NCBI RefSeq assembly: GCF_000818395.1
Contig: NZ_JWJG01000028.1
Span: forward strand, 4,037,051-4,101,050
Length of the DNA: 64,000 nucleotides
Origin: Noviherbaspirillum autotrophicum
Lineage (GTDB): Bacteria; Pseudomonadota; Gammaproteobacteria; Burkholderiales; Burkholderiaceae_D
Direction of reading: 5' to 3'
Shown here one piece after another: positions 45,890 through 53,299 of this stretch (position 1 is its first letter; each line of letters starts with the position of its first letter). Under the pieces are notes generated by a model that did not search any database, was not told where the DNA came from, and worked only from the letters and a program-made list of their open reading frames with translations. The translations under genes and the position numbers were made by a program.

Positions 45890-47029
45890 TCAAGCGGCGT
45901 CCTTGAAGCCAGGTTGCGCGGCAAAGCGTGCCAGGTGATGATCAGTATCGCCCAAGGTAAGCTCGATCATGGTCAGGCGCTTGAAGTGGTGCGCCGACGG
46001 CAGTTCATTGGTCACGCCCATGCCGCCGTGCAGTTGCACTGCCTGCTGGCCGACGTATTTCATCGCCTGCCCAACGCGCGCCTTCGCTGCCGACACCGTA
46101 CGGCGGCGCTCGGCCACATCGGCCGATTCCACTTTTACCGCGGCCAGCGTCGCCATCGAGCGCGCTTGCTCCGTCTGCATGAACATCTCGGCCATGCGGT
46201 GCTGCAGCACCTGGAATTTACCGATCGGGACACCGAACTGCTGACGGGTCTTCAGGTATTCCAGCGTCGCGGCATTCAATGCATCCATCGCGCCGACAGC
46301 TTCTGCGCACAGCAAGGCTGCGCCGTAGTCGGCCGCCGCATCCAGGATGTCCCAGCCCGCGCCTTCCTTGCCAAGCAAGGCGGACGGCTGCACCTGTACA
46401 TTGTCGAACGTGATATCGGCCGCGCGCTGGCAGTCGAGCGTGCGGTAATCGCGACGGGATACGCCGGTCGCGTCTGCCGGAACCACAAACAGGGAAATGC
46501 CGCTGGTGTCGCGCTGATTGCCGCCGGTGCGTGCCGAGACAATCAGCTTGTCGGCCTGCCCGCCGTGGATGACGACGGTCTTGGTCCCGTTAATGACGTA
46601 TCCATCGCCATTGGCCTTGGCCGTGGTCACGATATCGGCCAGGTCGTGGCGCGCCTGTTTTTCGCCGAGCGCGGCCGCCAGCTTCAGTTCGCCGCCAGCG
46701 ACCTGTTCCAGCAGCGCTTCCTGGCCGCCAGCGAGTTTGAGGAACTGGGCGCCGAGGATCGTAGCGAAATACGGCTCAACGACCAGCCCGCGGCCGAGTT
46801 CCTGCATCACGACCAGCATGTCGACTGCGGATCCGTTAAAGCCGCCCTGCTCTTCGGGAACCGGCAGTGCGGTCATGCCCAGTTCGGTCAGCGTCGCCCA
46901 CGCCTCATCCGATACGCCCTTGTCGGAGTGAACGATCTTGTTGCGATGCTCAAAGGTGTAGTCCTTGTCGATGAAGCGGCGCAGCGCATCCTTGAATTGC
47001 TGTTGTTCCGGGGTGTAATTGAAGTCCAT
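45890..47029 (-). CDS. Acyl-CoA dehydrogenase, small-subunit type (PimD-like)
   Basis: A 379-residue flavoprotein of the acyl-CoA dehydrogenase fold, opening MDFNYTPEQQQFKDALRRFI, with AALGEKQARHDLADI in place of the usual FAD-loop region and the helical C-domain ending LTLGDTDHHLARF. It resembles the small pimeloyl-CoA dehydrogenase subunit. The C-terminal YEGT-type sequence that carries the catalytic Glu in ordinary enzymes is not visible, as expected of a non-catalytic partner in a heteromer. It starts 9 bases after the large-subunit gene. Confidence 0.88.
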   Translation of the reverse strand: MDFNYTPEQQQFKDALRRFIDKDYTFEHRNKIVHSDKGVSDEAWATLTELGMTALPVPEEQGGFNGSAVDMLVVMQELGRGLVVEPYFATILGAQFLKLAGGQEALLEQVAGGELKLAAALGEKQARHDLADIVTTAKANGDGYVINGTKTVVIHGGQADKLIVSARTGGNQRDTSGISLFVVPADATGVSRRDYRTLDCQRAADITFDNVQVQPSALLGKEGAGWDILDAAADYGAALLCAEAVGAMDALNAATLEYLKTRQQFGVPIGKFQVLQHRMAEMFMQTEQARSMATLAAVKVESADVAERRRTVSAAKARVGQAMKYVGQQAVQLHGGMGVTNELPSAHHFKRLTMIELTLGDTDHHLARFAAQPGFKDAA

Positions 47030-47038
47030 GTCTCCTCC

Positions 47039-48235
47039 TTACAGGCCCAGGATCATCTGGGAAATGATGTTCTTCTGGATCTCGTTGGATCCGCCGTAGA
47101 TCGATGTCTTGCGATAGTTGAAGTAGTAGCCAGCCAGTGGCGCAGCATCGTCGTCCCCGGCCACGCTGTGCTCGTGTTCGCCTTCCAGGTAGGTCGGATC
47201 GAACGGCATCGCGTACGGCCCGACGGCTTCGACCATCAATTCGGTCAGCCACTGCTGCACCTCGGTGCCTTTCACCTTCAGCATCGATGCTTCCGGCCCC
47301 GGGCCGCGCTTGGCGCCCTCCTGCGACAGCACGCGCAGCACGGTCATTTCAAGCGCCATGATTTCAATCTCCAGGCTGGCGACCTTGGCGGCGAACAGCG
47401 GATCGTCGAGCAGCGGCTTGCCGTTCTTGAACTGCTTGTTGGCGACGCGCTTCAAGAACTGCAGTTCACGCTTGGCGCGGCCGACCGCCGCGATATTGGT
47501 GCGCTCGTGGCCAAGCAGGTATTTCGCGTACGTCCAGCCCTTGTTTTCTTCGCCGATCAGGTTCGCCACCGGCACCTTCACATTGTCGAAGAAAACTTCG
47601 TTCACTTCGTGGTCTTCATCGAGCATGATGATCGGACGCACAGTGATGCCCGGCGTCTTCATGTCGATCAGCAGGAACGAGATGCCTTCCTGCTTGCGCG
47701 CATTCGGATCGGTGCGCACCAGGCAGAAAATCATGTCGGCGTGCTGGCCCAGCGTGGTCCAGGTCTTCTGGCCATTGACGATGTAGAAGTCGCCCTGGCG
47801 CTCGGCGCGCGTCTTCAGCGATGCGAGATCGGAACCGGAACCGGGTTCGGAATAGCCCTGGCACCACCAGTCATCGCAATTCAGGATGCGCGGCAGATAG
47901 TGCTTCTTCTGTGCCTCGTTACCGTAGGCCATGATGACCGGAGCCACCATGTTCACGCCAAATGGCAGGATAGCCGGCGTTCCGGCGCGCGCGCACTCTT
48001 CTTCCCAGATATGGCGCTGCACCGCGGTCCAGCCGGTACCGCCGTATTCGACCGGCCATCCGGTGCCGACCCAGCCCTGCTTGGCGACGATCTTGTGCCA
48101 GCGGACGAAATCTTCTTTCGAGAGGCGTTTGTGGTTGAGGACTTTATGCTGCAAGTCTTTGGGAAGATTCGCATCCAGGAAGGCGCGAACAGTATCGCGG
48201 AAGGACAAATCCTCCGCCGTGTAATTCAAATCCAT
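47039..48235 (-). CDS. Acyl-CoA dehydrogenase, large-subunit type (PimC-like)
   Basis: A 398-residue flavoprotein opening MDLNYTAEDLSFRDTVRAFL, with the FAD-binding CQGYSEPGSGSDLASLKT and VNGQKTWTTLGQHAD. The C-terminus reads SIYGGSNEIQKNII, the variant seen in heteromeric types (FadE29/ChsE2, PimC), instead of YEGT. It is the first gene of the four-gene run, with GGAGACAGC before the ATG. The promoter upstream shares the ACGGTCGT motif with the kinase-fold gene at 43 kb. Confidence 0.9.
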   Translation of the reverse strand: MDLNYTAEDLSFRDTVRAFLDANLPKDLQHKVLNHKRLSKEDFVRWHKIVAKQGWVGTGWPVEYGGTGWTAVQRHIWEEECARAGTPAILPFGVNMVAPVIMAYGNEAQKKHYLPRILNCDDWWCQGYSEPGSGSDLASLKTRAERQGDFYIVNGQKTWTTLGQHADMIFCLVRTDPNARKQEGISFLLIDMKTPGITVRPIIMLDEDHEVNEVFFDNVKVPVANLIGEENKGWTYAKYLLGHERTNIAAVGRAKRELQFLKRVANKQFKNGKPLLDDPLFAAKVASLEIEIMALEMTVLRVLSQEGAKRGPGPEASMLKVKGTEVQQWLTELMVEAVGPYAMPFDPTYLEGEHEHSVAGDDDAAPLAGYYFNYRKTSIYGGSNEIQKNIISQMILGL

Positions 48236-48263
48236 GCTGTCTCCTAGTTGTCCGGGTTAAAAA

Positions 48264-48287
48264 GCACGACCGTTCGAAAAGATTATA
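48264..48287 (-). promoter_or_regulatory. -10 box and ACGGTCGT operator before the ACAD cluster
   Basis: On the minus strand, TATAAT (48287-48282) is followed after 6 bases by GAACGGTCGTGC (48275-48264), about 30 bases before the ATG at 48235. The core ACGGTCGT is identical to that at 42975-42982, where it also follows a -10 box. No good -35 is seen. Confidence 0.5.
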
Positions 48288-48371
48288 CAGCGGATTTCAG
48301 GAACGCATAGCGAAATAATAAGTGGCGGACCAGCGGGTCAGTGTGACCAGCCGAGGCAAGGAAAACGGCAG

Positions 48372-48794
48372 TTATTGGAGCGGTTGCTTCAAGGCCGCGG
48401 GTAACGGAAGCGGGGTAACATCGATCCCCTCGTCCACCAGCGCCTCGCATTCGGCCACGCTCGCGATGCCGCGAATCGAACGCTCCGGTGATTCGTTGTA
48501 GTGGATGCGCCGAGCCTCGTCGGCAAAGCGTTCGCCGACATCCTCGGCGCTGGCAACGACCTGGCGCATCATGTTCATGATTTGCGCTTGGATCTTGGCC
48601 GCGACGTTCCCGCGCGGCTCTTGTGCAGTAGAAAGATTGAGGCGTGGAGCGGAAGGAAGCTTGTTGACTGAGCGGCTTTCGCAGACCGGGCACTCGATGC
48701 GGTTCTGAGCCAGTTGCGTCATATAGTCATCCTCCGAAGAAAACCATCCTTCGAAGCGATGATCATGCTCACAACTGAGGTTATAGACTTTCAT
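48372..48794 (-). CDS. DUF1178 family protein
   Basis: A 140-residue protein with the family opening MKVYNLSCEHDHRFEGWFSS and a CPVC pair in NRIECPVCESRSVNKLPSAP, which together with the early Cys and His suggest a zinc site. The remainder is helical with DVGERFADEARRIHYNESPERSIRGIAS (parts: GERFADEARRIHY and ERSIRGIAS). Function is unknown. The start at 48794 is preferred over 48845 because the conserved domain begins there. It stands alone. Confidence 0.85.
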   Translation of the reverse strand: MKVYNLSCEHDHRFEGWFSSEDDYMTQLAQNRIECPVCESRSVNKLPSAPRLNLSTAQEPRGNVAAKIQAQIMNMMRQVVASAEDVGERFADEARRIHYNESPERSIRGIASVAECEALVDEGIDVTPLPLPAALKQPLQ

Positions 48795-48978
48795 GGAAGT
48801 GCCGGATCGAAAACCGTATTGGAAACAGGCAATTGCCGTTCCCACGCATTGTGCGGATGAAGATGGCTAACAAGTCACCGCAGAAACAAGTGGCGCTATT
48901 TTACAGTTTTCTATCGGTACACGTAGTGCGGGAGCGGATGCGCTTGGCATCGCTATGACCAGGCGACATCCCGTTGAA

Positions 48979-49260
48979 TTAATTAAATTCGAACTGCTGC
49001 TGTGCGCTTGCCAGAATGTTGGGCAAGCGCTGCGCAAAAAGCACCGCCTTTGCGCGGCGGCGAGCGTTATGCGCATCCATTGCACCAGTCAGCTTTTTCA
49101 CATTCGTCTTGATATCCATAACCTGTTCAGATTTAGCAAGCCGAACCAAACTGCGCAAGCTCTCGCGCAACAGATACTGTTGACGCTGCGTCGCATCTTC
49201 TCCCAACATCGCTGCAATCAGGTTGTCAATCACTTGGTCCGTCTCAAGTCGCTTCTTCAT
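48979..49260 (-). CDS. Small hypothetical helical protein
   Basis: A 93-residue, highly charged protein (many Lys, Arg, Gln and Glu) predicted to be helical, without recognisable motif. CTGGAGACAATC lies just before the ATG, a good ribosome site, which supports it as a real gene. It is isolated between DUF1178 and the glycine cluster. I do not recognise the family. Confidence 0.6.
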   Translation of the reverse strand: MKKRLETDQVIDNLIAAMLGEDATQRQQYLLRESLRSLVRLAKSEQVMDIKTNVKKLTGAMDAHNARRRAKAVLFAQRLPNILASAQQQFEFN

Positions 49261-49647
49261 GATTGTCTCCAGTTGATGATGGGAATTTTCTGACTAGAAA
49301 GTATCCTTAATTCTATGCCAGCAATTTTTGAGGAATCTCAATCAGAATTCGGATTTCATTCTCTCCGGTAATGATAAATATTTAATTGTCAACAAAAAAA
49401 AGCCCGCATGGCTGACGCAATGCGGGCAAATACTTCCTGGGAGGCCTTAAGGGACCGACCTCATCGTATGACAGTCCGAATATGACAGTTTTGCGTTACC
49501 ACAAAGAACATATTACCGTTGACGATTATCAAAAGTTACCCACAGCAACTGTGGCTAAGCCTGTTGATAACCATGTTGATTTGTTCCTATCCTTCTGATT
49601 TGGAAAGATTTTTTCTACGTACACATTCCTTGAGCAAGACGCGCCAT
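49261..49647. other. Gene-free region between lipA and a small gene
   Basis: These 387 bases hold no protein gene I can support. They contain a strong minus-strand terminator (49394-49427), two direct copies of TATGACAGT 14 bp apart (49467-49475 and 49481-49489), and a nested inverted repeat at 49526-49570 (TTATCA/TGATAA around CCACAG/CTGTGG). A short minus-strand RNA ending at the terminator is possible. Confidence 0.45.
49394..49427 (-). terminator. Rho-independent terminator on the minus strand
   Basis: GCCCGCAT (49402-49409) and ATGCGGGC (49420-49427) form a perfect 8-bp stem with a 10-base loop; read on the minus strand it is followed by eight T residues. It lies about 220 bases after the lipA stop, which is far for a normal gene terminator. 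Confidence 0.85.
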
Positions 49648-50628
49648 TCAGAACTGCCCCTTCGCCTGCAAGTCAGCATGGTACGACGAGCGCACCATCG
49701 GTCCAGATGCGACGTGCGTAAAGCCCATTTTTTGCCCGGCGACGCGCAATGCATCGAATTCTTCCGGCGTGACGTAACGCTGAACCTGCAAATGGTGCGC
49801 GCTCGGCTGCAGGTACTGGCCCAAGGTCAGCATCTCGATCCGGTGTTCACGCATGTCGCGCATCACCGCCTCGACTTCTTCCAGGGTTTCGCCAAGCCCC
49901 AGCATCAGTCCGGATTTGGTCGGCACGTTCGGATGCTGTTCTTTCACGCGCAACAACAGATCGAGCGAATGATCGTAATCCGCTCCCGGTCGAGCTTGCT
50001 TGTACAGGCGCGGCACCGTTTCGAGGTTGTGATTGAACACATCCGGCGGCGCCTCCCGGAAGATTTCCAGCGCAGTGTCGACCCGCCCGCGGAAGTCCGG
50101 GGTCAGAATCTCGATCGAAATGCCCGGATTCAGGCGTCGCGTCTGCTGGATGCAGGCCACGAAATGCGCCGCACCACCGTCGCGCAAATCGTCGCGGTCA
50201 ACCGAGGTGATCACAACATACTTTAAACCCATCGCCTTGATCGTCTCGGCCATGTTCTTTGGCTCCTCCGGATCAAGCGGATTGGGACGGCCATGGCCGA
50301 CGTCGCAGAAAGGGCAGCGACGAGTGCAGATGTCACCCATGATCATGAAGGTGGCCGTGCCGCTCTTGAAGCATTCGCCCAAATTGGGGCAATTCGCTTC
50401 TTCACATACCGTATGCAGCTTGTTCTCGCGCAGCACCGACTTCAGGCGCTGCACCTCGCGCGTTCCGGTGAATTCCGCGCGTATCCACTTCGGCTTGCGC
50501 AGATACTGCGATGGCTCCGTTGGCGCAATCTTGATCGGAATACGCGCCATCTTTTCCGCGCCGCGCAGCTTTTCACCAGCCTGCACCGGACGCGGGACAT
50601 CCGTCTTGTCGATCTTCGAGTCGTTCAT
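49648..50628 (-). CDS. lipA: Lipoyl synthase
   Basis: Radical-SAM enzyme that inserts two sulphurs into octanoyl groups on proteins such as GcvH. The auxiliary cluster cysteines are Cys75, Cys80 and Cys86 in [12 protein letters not shown]. The radical-SAM motif is Cys101, Cys105 and Cys108 in CTRRCPFC. The 326-residue length is normal. It follows gcvT by 9 bases, so it is probably made with the glycine cleavage proteins that need lipoate. No lipB is nearby. Confidence 0.97.
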   Translation of the reverse strand: MNDSKIDKTDVPRPVQAGEKLRGAEKMARIPIKIAPTEPSQYLRKPKWIRAEFTGTREVQRLKSVLRENKLHTVCEEANCPNLGECFKSGTATFMIMGDICTRRCPFCDVGHGRPNPLDPEEPKNMAETIKAMGLKYVVITSVDRDDLRDGGAAHFVACIQQTRRLNPGISIEILTPDFRGRVDTALEIFREAPPDVFNHNLETVPRLYKQARPGADYDHSLDLLLRVKEQHPNVPTKSGLMLGLGETLEEVEAVMRDMREHRIEMLTLGQYLQPSAHHLQVQRYVTPEEFDALRVAGQKMGFTHVASGPMVRSSYHADLQAKGQF

Positions 50629-50637
50629 CGGCAGCCT

Positions 50638-51762
50638 TCAACCGCGGTAGTAGCGCTGCGGCGCAAACGGTGTCTTCGCCACCTCCACCGGTACCGGCTT
50701 TCCACGCACGATAGCCAGGAGCGCGGTGCCAATCTTGGCATGTGCGGTGTCGACATAGCCCATCGCGACTGGTCCGCCAACTGTAGGGCCGAATCCGCCG
50801 CTGGTCACTTTTCCGATCACACGGCCTTCCAGATCGGTCAGCTCTGCGCCTTCGCGCACAGGCATGCGGTCCTTGACCAGCAGGCCGATACGTTTGCGCG
50901 CAACGCCTTCGGCGAGCTGACGCATGACGGTTTCCGCACCCAGATAGCCGCCGGGACGGGCACCATCTGCACGCCGCGCCTTCGACAACGCCCACGCGAG
51001 GCTCGCTTCGACCGGCGTTGTTGTCGTATCCATGTCATGGCCGTACAGGCACAGGCCGGCTTCCAGGCGCAGGGAGTCGCGCGCGCCAAGGCCGATCGGC
51101 GCCACTTCCGGCTGCGCCAGCAGCAGGCGTGCCAGCTTTTCCGCTTTTTCATTTGGCACCGAGATTTCAAAGCCGTCCTCGCCGGTATAGCCGGAACGGC
51201 TGACGAAGCACTCGGCGCCGGCCAGCCAGACCGTGGTAGTCTGCATGAAGACCATCTTGACGGTGTCAGGCGCAAGACGCGCCATGACGGCCGCCGCAGC
51301 CGGCCCTTGCAGGGCCAGCAAGGCACGCTCGGAGAGCTCTTCTATCGTGCAATGGGCGCCGATATGCTTGCGCATGTGTGCGACATCCTGCTGCTTGCAT
51401 GCCGCATTCACCACCACAAACAGATGGTCGCCGCCGTTCGACACCATCAGATCGTCCAGAATGCCGCCCTGTTCGTTGGTGAACATCGCGTAACGCTGGG
51501 TATTCAACGGGAGGTCGACGATATCGACCGGTACCAGCGTCTCCAGCGCGGCAGCGGCGCCCGGTCCGGACAGGCGCACCTGCCCCATGTGCGATACATC
51601 GAACAGGCCGGCCTGAGCGCGCGTGTGATTATGCTCCTTGAGCACGCCGGTCGGATATTGCACCGGCATTTCGTAACCGGCGAACGGCACCATGCGGGCG
51701 CCAAGTTCGACATGCAGGTTGTACAGCGGAGTACGGGCCAGAGCTTGCGTGGTGTTTTCCAT
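50638..51762 (-). CDS. gcvT: Glycine cleavage system T protein (aminomethyltransferase)
   Basis: Folate-dependent enzyme that releases ammonia and forms methylene-tetrahydrofolate from the aminomethyl group on GcvH. From 51762 it has 374 residues, with MVPFAGYEMPVQYP, FDVSHMGQVRLSG, and the substrate-site region RSGYTGEDGFEI and GARDSLRLEAGLCLYGHD. The extra 11 codons before 51762 lack a ribosome site and homology. It lies between sdaA and lipA instead of before gcvH, its common place. Confidence 0.96.
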   Translation of the reverse strand: MENTTQALARTPLYNLHVELGARMVPFAGYEMPVQYPTGVLKEHNHTRAQAGLFDVSHMGQVRLSGPGAAAALETLVPVDIVDLPLNTQRYAMFTNEQGGILDDLMVSNGGDHLFVVVNAACKQQDVAHMRKHIGAHCTIEELSERALLALQGPAAAAVMARLAPDTVKMVFMQTTTVWLAGAECFVSRSGYTGEDGFEISVPNEKAEKLARLLLAQPEVAPIGLGARDSLRLEAGLCLYGHDMDTTTTPVEASLAWALSKARRADGARPGGYLGAETVMRQLAEGVARKRIGLLVKDRMPVREGAELTDLEGRVIGKVTSGGFGPTVGGPVAMGYVDTAHAKIGTALLAIVRGKPVPVEVAKTPFAPQRYYRG

Positions 51763-51805
51763 AGAATTGTTTTCCTTTTTTATCCAATGCTGCAAACGCG
51801 CGGCA

Positions 51806-53185
51806 TCAGCACTCGATCACATTGACCGCAAGCCCTCCGCGCGCGGTCTCCTTGTACTTCGTTTTCATGTCTGCGCCGGTCTCGCGCATGGTCTTGATCA
51901 CCTTGTCGAGCGACACGAAATGCTGTCCGCTGCCGCGCAAGGCCATGCGCGCCGCGTTGATCGCCTTGATCGATCCCATTGCATTACGCTCGATGCACGG
52001 CACCTGCACCAGCCCGCCGATCGGGTCGCAGGTCAGACCAAGGTTGTGTTCCATCCCGATTTCCGCCGCGTTTTCCACCTGCTCGGGCGTACCACCCATG
52101 ACTTCGGCCAGCGCGCCTGCGGCCATCGAACAGGCGACGCCGACCTCGCCCTGGCAGCCGACCTCGGCACCGGAAATCGACGCATTCTCCTTGTAGAGGA
52201 TGCCGATCGCAGCAGCCGTCAGCAGGAAGCGCATCACGCCCTCGTCATTGGCTCCCGCAACAAAGCGATGGTAGTAATGCAGCACCGCCGGGATGATGCC
52301 GGCGGCCCCGTTAGTCGGTGCCGTCACAACGCGTCCACCGGCCGCATTTTCTTCATTTGCCGCCAGCGCATACAGGTTCACCCAATCCATCGTCGTCAAC
52401 GGATCACGCAGGCTGGCTTCCGGCTGGCTGGAAAGTTTGCGATGCAATTCGGCGGCACGGCGTTTCACCTGCAGTCCGCCGGGCAGCGTCCCTTCCCGCT
52501 CGCAGCCGCGCTTAACGCACTCCTGCATCACCTGCCATATCTTCAGCAGACCTGCACGCGTTTCGTCATCGCTCCGCCATGTCTTTTCATTGTCGAACAT
52601 GAGCTGACTGATCGTCAGGCCATGCTGCCGGCACAGGGCGAGCAGTTCGGCCGCGCTTTTGAACTGGTAAGGCAATGCCGTCGTGTCCGGAACGATCCGG
52701 TCGACTCCTGCCGCATCTTCGTTCACCACAAAGCCGCCACCTACCGAGTAATACACCTTGCTGCGGATTTCGTCGCCTGCCGCATCGTATGCCGTGAAAC
52801 GCATGCCGTTCGGATGGTAGGGCAAGGATTGCCGCTTGTGGAGCAACAGGTGCTCGCTCTCGACAAAAGGAATTATTTTCTTCCCGAGCAGGTTGATGCG
52901 CTTTTCATGCCGTATCTTTTCCAGCGTGACGGCAATCGTATCGGTATCGACCAGGTTCGGCGCTTCGCCCTGTATGCCGAGCATTACCGCCTTGTCGCTG
53001 CCGTGGCCTTTTCCCGTCGCGCCCAGCGAGCCATACAGCTCCGCCTTGACCGCTTCCGTCTGCGCCAGCAACCCTGCATCCTGCAAGCCGGTTACAAATT
53101 GCAGCGCTGCCCGCATCGGCCCGACCGTATGAGAACTGGAAGGACCGATACCAATCTTGAACAACTCAAAAACGCTGATGGCCAT
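51806..53185 (-). CDS. sdaA: L-serine ammonia-lyase (iron-sulfur)
   Basis: Single-chain 4Fe-4S L-serine dehydratase that makes pyruvate and ammonia. From the ATG at 53185 it is 459 residues. The beta domain opens [22 protein letters not shown], and the alpha domain carries the cluster cysteines, including those in [18 protein letters not shown] and the late part of the chain. GGCGGGAAGT precedes the ATG. Its place between gcvP and gcvT suggests that serine formed from glycine is drained to pyruvate. Confidence 0.95.
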   Translation of the reverse strand: MAISVFELFKIGIGPSSSHTVGPMRAALQFVTGLQDAGLLAQTEAVKAELYGSLGATGKGHGSDKAVMLGIQGEAPNLVDTDTIAVTLEKIRHEKRINLLGKKIIPFVESEHLLLHKRQSLPYHPNGMRFTAYDAAGDEIRSKVYYSVGGGFVVNEDAAGVDRIVPDTTALPYQFKSAAELLALCRQHGLTISQLMFDNEKTWRSDDETRAGLLKIWQVMQECVKRGCEREGTLPGGLQVKRRAAELHRKLSSQPEASLRDPLTTMDWVNLYALAANEENAAGGRVVTAPTNGAAGIIPAVLHYYHRFVAGANDEGVMRFLLTAAAIGILYKENASISGAEVGCQGEVGVACSMAAGALAEVMGGTPEQVENAAEIGMEHNLGLTCDPIGGLVQVPCIERNAMGSIKAINAARMALRGSGQHFVSLDKVIKTMRETGADMKTKYKETARGGLAVNVIEC

Positions 53186-53223
53186 ACTTCCCGCCTGCCG
53201 CCTCGTCTTCCCCTTGGGTTGAT

Positions 53224-53245
53224 CCTCTCCCGTCATCGGGAGAGG
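53224..53245. repeat. REP-like hairpin between gcvP and sdaA
   Basis: CCTCTCCCG (53224-53232) and CGGGAGAGG (53237-53245) form a perfect 9-bp stem with a 4-base loop, resembling short extragenic palindromes of beta- and gammaproteobacteria. It is a lone copy here, 55 bases downstream of gcvP (minus strand). It may modulate readthrough or mRNA decay. Confidence 0.6.
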
Positions 53246-53299
53246 AAAGGATGCACCGCTGACGCGCTCTTGTCGAAGTGGCGCGTTCTGAAGCCGGCC

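Noticed and set aside
45914-48247. Very long plus-strand frame of 777 codons opposite the acyl-CoA dehydrogenase genes
   Set aside because: It is an antisense shadow of two well-supported dehydrogenase genes; its protein has no domain and is Arg/His/Gln-rich as expected of opposite-strand GC-rich coding DNA.
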